Assembly: GCA_029298735.1 (NCBI GenBank)
Contig: JANSLP010000038.1
Location: forward strand, 1-64,000
DNA length: 64,000 nucleotides
Direction of reading: 5' to 3'
DNA from: Ophiostoma sp. CBS 140.51
Taxonomy: Eukaryota > Ascomycota > Sordariomycetes > Ophiostomatales > Ophiostomataceae
In this document: positions 43,939 through 54,662 of the stretch, in pieces
Layout: the number at the start of each line of letters is the position of its first letter
Position numbering within the stretch: position 1 is the first letter of the stretch
Notes under the pieces: generated by a model
What the model was told of the DNA's origin: nothing
Databases searched by the model: none
What the model saw: the letters and a program-made list of their open reading frames with translations, nothing else
Made by a program: the position numbers and the translations under genes

Positions 43939-46064
43939 ATGCAGATTCCTTCGGTCAAGTGCCTCGCCGCTTTTGGCATTCTTTTCACCTCGTTTACCGA
44001 TGCAGCAGCAGTACAGCCACGTCCTCGCAACGACCTCGTCCGCCATGAATGGCATGAACCACGACATGTCGAAGGTTGGCAGCGCCGCGAGCGACTGGTC
44101 CCTGCCGCCGATGACGTCCTGCCCATGCGCATTGGCTTCACACAGTCTGAGACCGTCGTCGATAAAGCCCACAATATGCTCATGGAACGCGCCGACCCGG
44201 TCTCGCCCCTGTATGGCCAACACTTGACACCTGAAGAGGTGGCTGACCTGTTTGCTCCGGCCGACAAGGCCGTCGAGGCCGTCAAGAGATGGGTGGTCGA
44301 GTCAGGCGGCATTGCTGCCGACCGCGTGTCCTTGTCGACCAACCGGCAATGGCTGCAGTTTGATGCACGCGTGGACGAGGCCGAGCAGTTGCTGCAGGCC
44401 GAGTACTACAACTACAAGCACACCGAGAGCGGTGTCAACCTGACGGCGTGTCCGCAGTAGGTCATCACATCCTCGAAAGATACCAATTCACGTCCACAGG
44501 GACTAACCAACAGGTACCACGTCCCGGCGCCTCTCCAGAAGCATATTGACTACATCACGCCGGGTGTCAAGCTCGCCTCGCATGGGTTCGAAGAGCGTGT
44601 CAAGGCCGTTCGTCGGAGAGATGACAAGCGCGGCAACGGTGGCGCCAGATTGGAGCGCCGCTCTGAAGACGCATCCCAAACGGAGGCTGCTTCAGCGCCT
44701 TGGGTGACGGGTGGTTGCGACCAGTTTGCCACGTATGAGTGCATTCGCGCACAGTACGGCCTTCCCTCCTCCAAGACGAAAATAGCACCGGTTGCGGGCA
44801 ACGAGGTCGGCATTTTTGAAACCGCCAACAATCACTACTCCAAGGACGACCTCAACTTGCTCTATTCGTACACGGCACCCGAGATCCCCAAGGGCAGCTA
44901 CCCAGAAACGAGAGCCATTAATGGCGCACCGGGCCCGTCGGCCACACAGGACAAAGCGGGCGGTGAGGCCGACTTTGACATAGAGATAGCGATGCCGCTG
45001 GTGTGGCCGCAGAAGACGGTGGTCTTTGATGTGGACGACGACTATTATCAGAACGCTGTCGCCACCAATTCCGGCGGTATTAGAGGCATTTTCAACAGTA
45101 GGTCCAGTACACCCCCTAGCCGTGATATGCAACCAATTCTGACGACATCTTGACAGCCCTTTTCGACGCCATCGACGGCAGCTACTGCACGCTGGACGCC
45201 TTTGGCTACTCGGGCAATTGCCAGGACGACAACTGCCGCGACCCGGTCTACCCGGACCCGAACCCAGGCAACAATTCGTACCAGGGGCAGCTAATGTGTG
45301 GCACTATCAAGCCGACAAACGTCATTAGCATCTCCTTTGTACGGTCCGAGAACAGCCCGCCGTCCAACTACTTGCGTCGGCAGTGCCTTGAGATTATGAA
45401 GCTCGGCCTGCAGGGCGTCACAGTGGTTGTGGCCTCGGGCGACTCTGGTGTGGGGTCAATAGGGAAGTGCATGGGCTCCGACCACAGCACGTTCTTGCCC
45501 CAGTTTCCGGCGAGCTGTCCGTATGCCCTGACCGTCGGGGCGACCATGCTGGTGCCGACTGCGGCCAACAAGAGCGTCTTTGTCGAGACCGCTACTTCGG
45601 ATTATTCCTCTGGAGGCGGGTTTTCCAACTTGTTCCCTGCACAGGACTACCAACAGTCTGCCATCACCAACTATTTGAGTAAGGCCAACCTCGCGTTTGC
45701 CAGCAGCTCTGTCTTCAACAAGAGCGGGCGTGCCTACCCAGACGTGTCTGGTTTGGGCGAAAACTTTTACGGGATATGGCAAGGTAACCTGGCCAAAGTG
45801 GGCGGCACATCGGTGTCGACGCCGCTCTGGGCAGCGGTGATCACGCAACTCAACGAGGCACGGCTGCGGGCCGACAAGTCCACTGTCGGGTTCGTGAACC
45901 CGGCACTGTACCTGCATCCAGAAGTCTTCAACGACGTGACGGTGGGCAGCAATCCGGGCTGCGGCAGTACGGGATTTGTTGCGACGGCCGGCTGGGACCC
46001 AGTTTCGGGTCTTGGATCGCCCAACTTTCCCAAGATGCGGGACATGTTCTTGAGCCTTCCTTGA
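43939..46064 (+). CDS. Sedolisin-family secreted protease (peptidase S53, tripeptidyl-peptidase type)
   Basis: Three exons (43939-44456, 44514-45097, 45157-46064) give 669 residues. Both donors are GTAGGT and the first intron has ACTAAC. A signal peptide of about 24 residues is followed by a pro-kumamolisin prodomain to roughly residue 200, then a Lys/Arg-rich linker with RRSE-type sites where activation could occur. The catalytic set is complete: Glu324 and Asp328 in GEADFDIEIA, oxyanion Asp463 in ASGDSGVG and nucleophile Ser586 in GGTSVSTP. The C-terminal GCGSTGF and GWDPVSGLGSPNF calcium-site region is present. S53 enzymes are acid serine proteases; fungal SED members remove tripeptides or cut proteins outside the cell. 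It ends 110 nt from the convergent aspartic protease. Confidence 0.94.
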
Positions 46065-46174
46065 TGGGGTGGTGGATAAGTACGAAATATGACCAAAAGG
46101 TACAGGGTTTCAACACGTATAATTCATCTACTAAAATTTATGACTGCTATTTTTGTTGTGCCCCTTTTCACCTC
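46065..46174. terminator. Short convergent 3' spacer between two protease genes
   Basis: Only 110 nt separate the stop codons of the sedolisin (+) and the aspartic protease (-). Both polyadenylation sites must lie here or inside the opposite gene, so overlapping antisense 3' ends are likely (inference). Confidence 0.5.
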
Positions 46175-47623
46175 TCACTTGCAGTTCCCGTTGACGTTGG
46201 GTACGGCGTTGGGTGCCTTACCCACCGGCACAAGATCCGTCTCACCATTACCACAGCTTGCCCCCTGCGCCAACGAGATCTCCTGGTTGTCCCAGTCAAA
46301 GACGGCATACGCAGCCTTGAAGAACTCGACGCCCAGGATGGGGAAGGCATCGCCGTCGTCGTACGCAGGGCCACCTGAGCTCAAGGCAAAGAAACACATG
46401 CTTGTGTCGTTGGTAATCAAGTTGCGTTCCGGGTGGATAAAGGCCTTGTAGGGCACGTCAATCGTGATGCCAGTCCTGTTGGCCGCAGCAGCTTCTTTTG
46501 TTGGGGCAAACGTGAAAGACAACGACCCGGGCTGGTCGGCCATGCTGCAGTCGACGTCCGGAAAGCCCTCGTAACGCAGCGGGTTGCGTGTCATGTTGGT
46601 CTCGGCCAAAATGATATCGTAGGCAGAACGGGGCACATAGACGCCCGTGGTGCCGCTGTCAATCATGTACGAAGCGTTGCCGGAGGGAACGACGGTGCTT
46701 GTCGTTGACATGCTACGCTTCGACTTCACGCCTGTCGAGTTGCCTGCCGGCTTATTGAGACGCACCTCGGTCACGGCCAGCCAGTACCGCCAGCCGTCAA
46801 CATTGGCGTCCCGCGGCAGGATGGGCGACTTGACGAGAGGGCCCTTGAACAGGTTGCGGTCGACACCGCCAAACACCAAGTGGCCAACATGCTGTGCAGC
46901 CGCCCACGATGCCACGGCCAGCCCACGACCGTAAGCCAAACTAAACACCCGCGAGGCAATCACATTTTGTGCGGCCAAGTTGGCCACAACACTGAAATTG
47001 CTGACGGCCGAATTGAACCCGTCAAACCCATCCGGGCCCAATGCCAGAATGCCCGTGCTGATACCGACAGTGTCGTTGGCCACGCCAAAGGACTGTTTCA
47101 CAGAGGTCGAGTTGCCCCAGGTAAAGACGTCCGAATATCCCTCGAGAGAGGCGCCAATGCTGACGTCGCCATAGTAGACAATCTGGTCGAGGGCGTGGAC
47201 GGGCGTCGGGGGCGGGTTGGACAAGGACATATTGTAGACGGGCAGCTCGCTGCACTCTTGCTGACGCAAGGCACGGTCACAGAACGGGTTGACCCAAGTG
47301 ACCCAGGCGCCGGTGTCGACCAGCAAGGAAACAGGCTGCGGCGGCGTGCCAATGGCAAAGTCGGCGAGGTAGTACTCGTTGCGATCGATGAGGGACTGGC
47401 GGGGTGGGCCAGAGGCAGCTGAAGATAATGCTGCTTTGTTCGCGGTTGCCGGCTTCATTAAGGCCATACGGCGAGCACCCGAGGCAGTGTTGGTCTGGGG
47501 CCCGACGACCTTCCGAAGAGGCATGCTGACAATGCCATTGGGGGTGGGCGGCGACGATCGTGGTGTTGTAGGAACTGCTACCGCCAAGGGCAGAGCCAAC
47601 AAGAGAGAGGCAAGTGACTTCAT
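46175..47623 (-). CDS. Secreted pepsin-type aspartic protease (A1 family)
   Basis: Single exon; 482 residues from the start at 47623. The frame is open to 47686, but MKSLASLLLALPLAVAVP at 47623 is a clean signal peptide, while the upstream extension adds a second hydrophobic stretch. The propeptide runs to about residue 75. The two lobes carry catalytic Asp103 in LLVDTGAW and Asp322 in YMIDSGTTG. ADFAIGTPPQPVSL near 87-100 and FPILGVEFFKAAYAVFDWDNQEISLA near the end are typical A1 strands. The flap region YYGDVSIGA is less canonical. Ser/Thr/Lys residues near 295-316 form a loop insertion. There is no GPI signal, so it is probably a soluble extracellular enzyme. It is convergent with the sedolisin and in tandem with the sulfatase. 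Confidence 0.93.
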   Translation of the reverse strand: MKSLASLLLALPLAVAVPTTPRSSPPTPNGIVSMPLRKVVGPQTNTASGARRMALMKPATANKAALSSAASGPPRQSLIDRNEYYLADFAIGTPPQPVSLLVDTGAWVTWVNPFCDRALRQQECSELPVYNMSLSNPPPTPVHALDQIVYYGDVSIGASLEGYSDVFTWGNSTSVKQSFGVANDTVGISTGILALGPDGFDGFNSAVSNFSVVANLAAQNVIASRVFSLAYGRGLAVASWAAAQHVGHLVFGGVDRNLFKGPLVKSPILPRDANVDGWRYWLAVTEVRLNKPAGNSTGVKSKRSMSTTSTVVPSGNASYMIDSGTTGVYVPRSAYDIILAETNMTRNPLRYEGFPDVDCSMADQPGSLSFTFAPTKEAAAANRTGITIDVPYKAFIHPERNLITNDTSMCFFALSSGGPAYDDGDAFPILGVEFFKAAYAVFDWDNQEISLAQGASCGNGETDLVPVGKAPNAVPNVNGNCK

Positions 47624-48085
47624 TGTGAGAATTACGCAGATGGATGAAAACAAAGTTAAAAGAAAGAAAGGGCAGACTTTCTTCACACGTACTTGATCAC
47701 GATCATGAATGAAGACATGGACTCTCTTTTATGACGTGGGATATCCTCACTTACATGCACTCTAATTAGCCGTCTCCTCTTTGCGTCTTCATCCCTTCCT
47801 TTTACCATTTTCTTAGCACTTGGCCATGCTTTCTGGCTATTCTGGCATGGAAAGGCGGTCTTTAGAAACAAATCAATCAAATAAAAAATTTCTTCGTTCA
47901 ATTCTTTTGTACAAGTAGAACTAATAAATCATAAAATCAGAATGCTGGCTGCGGGTGGGAAAGAGTCTAGGCCTACTATTATGGCTCTATTCTCCGGTTC
48001 CTGTTCCTTTTCTCCTCGTTTTATTTACTTTGTTTTTAATTGCCTGCCGTCTGCCAAGAGCGGCAGTCAACATTCACCCTTCTCT
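47624..48085. other. Intergenic region between the aspartic protease and the sulfatase
   Basis: A 462-nt spacer holding the aspartic protease promoter (right to left) and the sulfatase 3' flank. No gene seen. Confidence 0.5.
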
Positions 48086-49963
48086 TTACACCCACTCGTG
48101 CCACTTGGCGCCGTGGCGGTAGGCGACACCGTCGAGCTCAAACTGCGGACCCTCGGCGTCAACAAAGTAGCCGGCCTCGCAGCTGGAGTAGGAAACACGC
48201 TTCTGCTCGACCTCGTAAAATGTATCAAACTCGGCGGACAAAGCCTCCCGCAGATTGCGGACATCGCCGTCCGGGTGGAGCACGTCCCAGGGGCGGACAC
48301 AGGCGCGGCCCTTGCAGGATTTGAGGACAAAGAGCAACGAATCCAGACGGGCGACGACCTTGGCCAGCGGGTGGTCCAGAAGGTGGGCGGGCGTGTTGCC
48401 GTTGGCGCTGCTGCCGAGCAGGTTGTGCAGCTGGTACGGGTCCGTATCCAGGTTGTAAAGCTCGTGCTCGTTGTTGCAGTAGACCGAGTAGTAGAGGTTG
48501 TAGGACCGGCCAATGATGCGCACAGCCTTGTAGGTGTTGTTAGTGACGACGCGGGAGTCGTCGCTGTAGCCAAAGTCGCCCTCGGAGGCCGCGAAACCCC
48601 AGAATTCGACCGTGACGTGCTCGTGGCGGCCCGAGCCGTCGTCGACGGCAGCGACATCGAGCTCGTGCGCGGTCAGCGGGATCGGCTCGCCGTCAAAGTC
48701 GGCACGGGCGGGAGCACGGGCGAGCTTGAGGAGAGTGGGCGCCAGGTCGACGTGGGTCGTCACAGCCTGCGAGACACGTCCACCAGGGATGCCAGGACCA
48801 CGGACAATCAGGGGAATGTTAATGTCCTCCTCGAAGCCACACTCTTTGCCGGGCTGCAGCCGGTGCTGGCCAATATGGAAGCCGTTGTCGGTGGTGTAAA
48901 AGACGTAGGTGTCTTCGGCCAGACCGAGACGGTCGAGACGGGCAAAGAGACCGTCGACGAGCTCGTCAATCGACTGCAGCGCCCGCAAACGCTGGCGGTA
49001 GAAATGGTCATTGTACTCGATGTTCTCCACCGACTGACGCTTGAGCTCGCGGACCCAGCTGACACCCGAGGGTTCTTCTGGGTTGAAATGCGGCGTACGT
49101 GGCACCTTCAGGTCAGCAAACAAGTGCTCGTGGCGCTTGGCGGCAATGGGCGGCGTGAACTTGGCAGCGATAATGTCGTCAATGTCGCTCTGGATATGGT
49201 CAATCTCGACGTTGCTGTGGGGCGCCACGGGGGCAATGCCCAAAAAGAAGGGCGTGCCGTCGCTCTTCAGGTTGGCAGCAGCATCCTCTAGGAACCCGAA
49301 AGCCTTGTCGGCCAGCACGTCCACCGTGTACTCGCCCTCGTAGCTACGGGGCGGCTCGTCGTTGCGCTGGTAGCTGGCGTTCAAGTACTGGTACGTGAAG
49401 GGATCCAACAGAAAGTCATTCTGTGTCCAGCCCTTTGCCTTGGGCGCCTTGTAGTTCTCGACCGTGTGTGCATTGAACAGCTTGCCCGTATAGTATGTGT
49501 CGTAGCCGGCCTCCTGCAGCCACACGGGCAGGTAGTTCTCATTGAGACCCTGGCTCACGAATTTGGGATAGCCGCCGTGCGGTGGGTTGACGTCCGTCAC
49601 ATTCGTGTTGTGTGCCTGCTTGCCCGTCCATAGGGAAACACGCGACGGGCAGCAGACGGCCGTCGTGCAGAAATGGCGGCGGAATGTGGTGCCCTGGTCG
49701 CGCAGGTGCTTCTTGACGTACGGCAGGTAGTCCAGCGAGTTCATGTGCAGGTCCTGGTCGTCGGTGATGATGAAAACAATGTTGGGCTGCTTGCCGGTGC
49801 CATGCTGGTGGTGCTTGTCAACAATCTCTTCGAGAACGTCCGAGCCAAAGTTGCCCAGACGGTTCTGGCCGTGGTGAGAAGCAGCACCGCCGTTCTTGAT
49901 GGCACCGCCTGAGGCGGCCACCGACGTGGCCGCAGCCAACAGGGTAGCAAGGGTAAGCTGCAT
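48086..49963 (-). CDS. Secreted sulfatase (formylglycine-dependent arylsulfatase family)
   Basis: Single exon, 625 residues. A signal peptide of about 18 residues (MQLTLATLLAAATSVAAS) precedes the sulfatase domain, which begins at PNIVFIITDDQDLHM (about 60-74); the Asp pair in TDDQ binds calcium. The C-x-P-S-R motif appears as CCPSR, with Cys104 the residue expected to be converted to formylglycine. Other family elements are YDTYYTGKLFN (with the conserved Lys), FFLGIAPVAPHSNVE and FYTTDNGFHIGQHRL with the second metal-binding Asp-Asn pair. These enzymes hydrolyse sulfate esters of phenols, choline or carbohydrates, often for sulfur scavenging; the substrate cannot be told. The start is preceded directly by a (TCC)n leader. 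Confidence 0.93.
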   Translation of the reverse strand: MQLTLATLLAAATSVAASGGAIKNGGAASHHGQNRLGNFGSDVLEEIVDKHHQHGTGKQPNIVFIITDDQDLHMNSLDYLPYVKKHLRDQGTTFRRHFCTTAVCCPSRVSLWTGKQAHNTNVTDVNPPHGGYPKFVSQGLNENYLPVWLQEAGYDTYYTGKLFNAHTVENYKAPKAKGWTQNDFLLDPFTYQYLNASYQRNDEPPRSYEGEYTVDVLADKAFGFLEDAAANLKSDGTPFFLGIAPVAPHSNVEIDHIQSDIDDIIAAKFTPPIAAKRHEHLFADLKVPRTPHFNPEEPSGVSWVRELKRQSVENIEYNDHFYRQRLRALQSIDELVDGLFARLDRLGLAEDTYVFYTTDNGFHIGQHRLQPGKECGFEEDINIPLIVRGPGIPGGRVSQAVTTHVDLAPTLLKLARAPARADFDGEPIPLTAHELDVAAVDDGSGRHEHVTVEFWGFAASEGDFGYSDDSRVVTNNTYKAVRIIGRSYNLYYSVYCNNEHELYNLDTDPYQLHNLLGSSANGNTPAHLLDHPLAKVVARLDSLLFVLKSCKGRACVRPWDVLHPDGDVRNLREALSAEFDTFYEVEQKRVSYSSCEAGYFVDAEGPQFELDGVAYRHGAKWHEWV

Positions 49964-49966
49964 GGC

Positions 49967-50004
49967 GGGAGGAGGAGGAGGAGGAGGAGGAGGAGGAGGA
50001 GGAG

Positions 50005-50036
<32 letters not shown>

Positions 50037-50039
50037 AGG
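49967..50039. repeat. (GGA)n / (TCC)n microsatellite abutting the sulfatase start codon
   Basis: About two dozen GGA triplets with a few AGA interruptions on the plus strand, i.e. a UCC repeat in the sulfatase mRNA leader ending about 4 nt before the AUG. It is in no protein frame that begins with ATG. Confidence 0.9.
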
Positions 50040-52450
50040 ATATGTGAGGTTTTGAGGATAGGGTAGAGTTGGTGATGTCAATGAGTTCACAAGATATCAA
50101 CAGCTACGAGAGGATGTAACTGAGGGGTGATGTGTAGGCAGGAAGACAAGAAGAGAGAAAAGAAAGTCAAAAGAAAAAAGAGAAACAAAAACAAAAAAGA
50201 AAAGAGAAACAAGAAAGAACAAAAAAATGCCGACCTCGCAACCGGTGCGTTCAAACTTATTATACCACAACCCACCGTCAAGACGACGCCATTTCTCGAT
50301 AGCTTGACAGACAGATTCTGCGTGTGTCGTCAGCCAGAGCAAAAGCAGATCCATGTAAGGTGAGCACAGAGCATAGCTTCGGCTGGACTGGACTGGGGCA
50401 CCGTACGACAAGTACAAGCGAGCAAGCCAAGATAGAGCTCTGAAAGAACGTAGAGCTACGCCCCGCCTGCCCGCGGCGATTTTCGCTTTCCGACCGCCGA
50501 CACGGTTTCTTGTTTGGTCGTTGGTCAATGTCAATTGCTGGTCAATTGTCGTTGGCTGATGGTCGTCTCATTGTTCTTCATCGTCTTTTTTCTCTTCTCC
50601 TCACTGTCGTCGGTCATGGCCTTGCATGACACATGCCACACCTTGCTGCAGGCATGGTAGTTGTCCAGGGACCTTCTCTGCCTTTGCTTGCCTGCCACGC
50701 GTGGAGATTGATCGAATTGCTCATTGTGAGACAGAAAGCTCGCGATGGCGTGCTGCGCTACGTCCATCACATAAGATTCGCTACTGCAGACCCACTCTGG
50801 CTAGCAGCTTCAGTTGTCAGCAGTTTGTCTTCATTATTGTTGCAACCGGCCTTCACTTACAGCACTCGGGAGCACTCCCAGCAGCCCCCACATCCCCACG
50901 CAAAGACAACCGTAAGTCCACTAGTCAGTTCAAGGGACATCAAACGGGTCCAAGTCTCGATGTCGCCATCTTGCGTGCCGTGAACGTCTTCGCCTTGGGG
51001 CAGGGACTAACGATGGTAATTGGACAGATGTCGTTGCAGAAGAGAAAAAAAAACAAGAACCTGTCAGTAAAAATGTCGAGAAATGCTCTGAAAAAGTCGA
51101 CGACATGACAGGGTTTGATTTGGAACGGCAAGAAGGTCCATTTCCTCGTACGGAAATACACGTCTCTTGTTGATCTCGCTGTGCCCTGCCGCTTTTGACT
51201 TACACTGAAGACAGACTGACTGCACATCGTGTCCGTCCATCGTGCCGTCCACCGGGATTTTGTCTCATCGACATTGGCCAACAATGACTCGGCATACCCC
51301 CTTGTCATTTTTTTAAAAGTGGTGATTGACCTGCTTGTTCCCATGTTGATGCATCTTTTCGCCTTTGGCTCTCTCGGTTTCTCGTCAAGAGCTCTTCTTT
51401 TGTTTTCTCCTCCGTCTTGGTATCGATGTCGTCGGTCATGTCGTGTTAGTGCCCCTTCTCCACTTGGCCAGGACACGGCAAGCGCGGATGCGGTCAAGGG
51501 CAAGGCCCGGTTCGTTTCCACTTGCAATTGTGTGATTGTTCTGTCGATGGAGTATGCTTGTCTTGCTGTAGCTGGCTTATTTGTTTAATTCCGTATTGCT
51601 TGGGAATCCAATCCGAAGAGACGAAGAAGGGAAAGACCTATCTCGAGTCATAGGAAACGGATGGGACGAACACTCTCCCATTCCTATCTTTTTTTTCATA
51701 TTGTCGTGACTCTCCCTACCCTCGACGTCGTTAGCTGTCTTCTTTTGTCTTCTTTTGTCTCTCCTTTTGTATCTTGTCCATCAACAAGCTTACCTGAAAC
51801 AATCTTTCAAACCGTCCTCGCAGGGCTGTCGTCCATATCACCATCCCATCCGTTGACACCCTCTTTTTGATAGGTAAGATTCAATGTTTCCTCTTTGGTA
51901 CTTTCAGACATTGCTTGGGCCTGCGTTCCTTTTCTCTTTTGGGCTTGGAGCAAGTCTTGCACTCTTGCGTCTTTTGCCTTTCGACGTCGTGCTCCGTGTT
52001 CCTGATTCATGGGAGGCGGTCCTGGCTCCGGCCCGGTGTTTCTCGCGTGGCCAGTGTCTTGAATGGCGCATGGCAATGGGAAAAGAATAGGATGGGCACC
52101 GGAGATGTCGCCCATTTCCAGGCCCAGGCCGGCCTTTTTCTGCTTGTGTCATACACCCTCTCCCTCCAATTGTCGTTGTCGGAACTTGGGTCTGGTAGAC
52201 TCCGACGTTGACTCCTTCCCCCTCCCCGTTATAAAAATCTTTTTCTTGTTGTGTTGCGTTTGCGTTATCAGTTGCCGGCTTTGATTTTCTCGGACCAGGA
52301 CTGGCTCGCCCTGCTTTTGCATATCTCAATCCGTGTCTTGTCTTCTTTCCCTATCTTTACCATTCATTAGTTTTTTACCACGTTCCTTTTCTTTCCTTTT
52401 CGTCTCTTCCTATCTCACTCTCACTTACATTTCTTGATTAATTCTTCACC

Positions 52451-52468
52451 ATGTCATCGTGTCATTGA
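52451..52468 (+). promoter_or_regulatory. Five-codon upstream ORF in the MFS transporter leader
   Basis: ATG TCA TCG TGT CAT TGA in an ACCATGT context, ending 58 nt before the main start codon at 52527. If it lies in the mRNA it could reduce or condition translation of the transporter. Confidence 0.45.
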
Positions 52469-52526
52469 CTAACACCAAGGAAGACACATCTGGTGACACC
52501 CTCGTCGTCACACACAACACATCACA

Positions 52527-54662
52527 ATGCCGGCACGAAAAATCCAGACCGGCCTCGTCGAACCCGACGAGCGCTCTCCGCTCCTCAACTTCCCCCAGAT
52601 CGTCCGCTCAACCGCCACATCGAGCTCTTCATCGCTGTCAAAAAAGGGTGGCGCCGTTATTCGGGTGACCGAGTCGGGCAGCAGTGATGAGACCGAAACA
52701 CAAGGCCGCAACTCCCGCGCGCCCAGCTTTACCGAGTCCATGTCCACCGACTCGTCTTTGCTGCAAGACATTGAAGCCGAGGCGTCGTCTGTCCAAAACG
52801 CACCCAAGGACGGCGACGAGTCCAACTTTGGCACCATCCTGCGTGTCGTCTTGGTATTGCTGATCGGTGTCGTCGTGTCCAATGCTGACGGCTCGCTGGT
52901 GCTGGCGACGCACCCTGTGATTGCTTCCGAGTTTAACGACCTGGAGAGTTCGAGTTGGCTGTTTGGCGGCTTCATTCTGGCTTCGGCGGCGACACAGACC
53001 ATATACGGAAAGCTGAGCGACATCTATGGCCGTAAGAACCTGATTTTGATTTCGTACATTATCTTTGCCCTTGGCTGGTGAGTCAAGTATCTTCTCTGAA
53101 AATATAATCTGAGATGGACAATATGCTAACATACCATAGTGGCTTGGTGTAAGTGGTGATAACCTTGATGCTGTGTAACTTGAGTTCGTCTCTAACTTTC
53201 GAAACAGTGGTATTGGCCAGACCATGTTCCAGGTCATTCTCGGTCGTGTTATCTCGGGTGCCGGCGGTGCTGGCATGACCGCCCTCGTCTCGATTCTGAT
53301 TTCTGGTGAGTATTAGTGATGAGCCACAAGATTTTTCGTGCAACAACCTCGGACCATCGACCTAACATGCTGCAGATATCCTCCCGATCCGTGATGTGGC
53401 TACTTGGAGAGCCTACATCAACGTTGCGGCCACGACTGGTCGCAGTCTTGGTGGCCCCGTCGGCGGCTGGCTGGCTGATGTCATCGGTTGGCGGTGGTCC
53501 TTCATCGGCCAGGTCCCCTTCATGCTCCTCGCCACTGTCCTCTGCCAGATTTACCTGCCCTCCAACGCGCGCCACTACAAGGGTGGCAAGTATGTCGCTC
53601 CCGACAACAGCGTCTCTGCCTGGGACAAGCTCAAGCGTGTTGATTTTCTGGGCTCTTCGTTACTAGCCCTCACTCTGCTCGCCTTCCTCGTGCCGATGGA
53701 GATTGGCGGCAGCAAGGTCGCCTGGAGCTCGCCCATCATCCTGACGCTCTTCGCCTCGTCTGTCGTCCTCTTTGTCCTGTTCATCCGCATCGAGAAGCGC
53801 GCCGTCGAGCCTGTTGTCCCGCTCGGCATCTTCAAAGTCCGCGACGCCAACCTCTCCATCTTTATCCAAATGTGCCAGCTGTCTGCCCAGCTCGGCCTCA
53901 TGTTCACCGTCCCGCTGTACTTCAAGGCGTCCGCCCAGGTTTCCAATACCGAGGCCGGTGCGCACTTGTTCCCGGCTGTCGCTGGTAACGCTGTTGGCGG
54001 CATCATCTCGGGCCTGTACATTAAGAAGACGGGCCGGTACCGGAACCTGATTCGCCTGGCGGCCCTGTCGGCCAGCCTTTCGTACACGTCGCTGCTCTTC
54101 CGCTGGAATGGTCACACCAACTGGCTCGAGTCACTGTACATTATCCCCAGCGGTTTCGGTGCCGGTATCGTCCAGAGTGCCGTCTTCATCTCGCTCCAGG
54201 CCGTCGTGCAGCCGAGCCATATGGCCCCCGCCATTTCGATTCTGTACCTGTCGAGCACCTGCGCTATGATCTTGGGTCTTGCGTGTGCCAGCAGCATCAT
54301 GGGCGTCGCCTTGAAGCCGGCGCTGTCGAGCAAGCTGCTTGAACTGGACTTGGACCCCGCCTTGACGGCTGAGATCTACAAGAACGCGCTGTCCAACATT
54401 GAGTACATTGCCACCCTGACTGGTGCGGTGAAGAAGGCCGTGATCGAGGCGTATGTCGACAGTATGTGGTGGAGTCATGGTAAGTTTCTTTTTCTCTCCG
54501 AGTATACCCTGTTCACAAACAAGTGTCAACATCTAACCAAAATTCAAAGTTGTCTCTCTCGGTTTCTCGTCACTTGCCTTCATTGCCTCTCTCGTCATTG
54601 GAGAAAAGCCTTTGAAGAAGGAGCCGGCACCGGTTCGACTGCTAGATGACGACGAGGAGTAA
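52527..54662 (+). CDS. MFS transporter, DHA2-like (Fnx1/VBA-type amino acid or multidrug family)
   Basis: Five exons: 52527-53077, 53140-53148, 53208-53305, 53376-54479 and 54550-54662, giving 624 residues. Exon 2 is only 9 nt, yet it is flanked by good GTGAGT/TAG and GTAAGT/CAG signals and completes ALGCGLVGIGQTMFQ. The N-terminus (1-105) is Ser/Glu rich and cytoplasmic. The MFS core has the Asp in NADGSLVLATHPVI of helix 1, the A-motif GKLSDIYGRKN between helices 2 and 3, and the C-motif region SLGGPVGGWLADVIGWRW. About 14 hydrophobic segments are present. Similarity in character is to fungal vacuolar basic amino acid (VBA/Fnx1) and multidrug exporters; the substrate is not determinable. 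The tail ends LLDDDEE. It is convergent with the dehydrogenase. Confidence 0.92.

Larger units (their letters stand above)
49964..52526. other. Divergent intergenic region between the sulfatase and the MFS transporter
   Basis: About 2.6 kb. Overlapping frames of up to 195 codons on both strands near 50626-51588 show no domain or codon bias and are not called. From about 51660 to 52526 the plus strand is T/C rich, in keeping with a long leader for the transporter, and it contains a 5-codon uORF. Confidence 0.45.

Noticed and set aside
47942..49291. 449-codon plus-strand open frame
   Set aside because: Antisense to the sulfatase gene, whose signal peptide, CCPSR and metal-binding motifs are unambiguous. 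The translation is Val/Gly/Asp rich, as expected for a shadow frame.
49741..50100. Possible uORFs coding polySer or polyLeu over the GGA repeat upstream of the sulfatase
   Set aside because: These frames begin with GTG or TTG rather than ATG, so they are not credible eukaryotic uORFs.
50626..51588. Overlapping open frames of 116-195 codons on both strands
   Set aside because: They mutually overlap, have no motif and no coherent exon structure; treated as promoter sequence.
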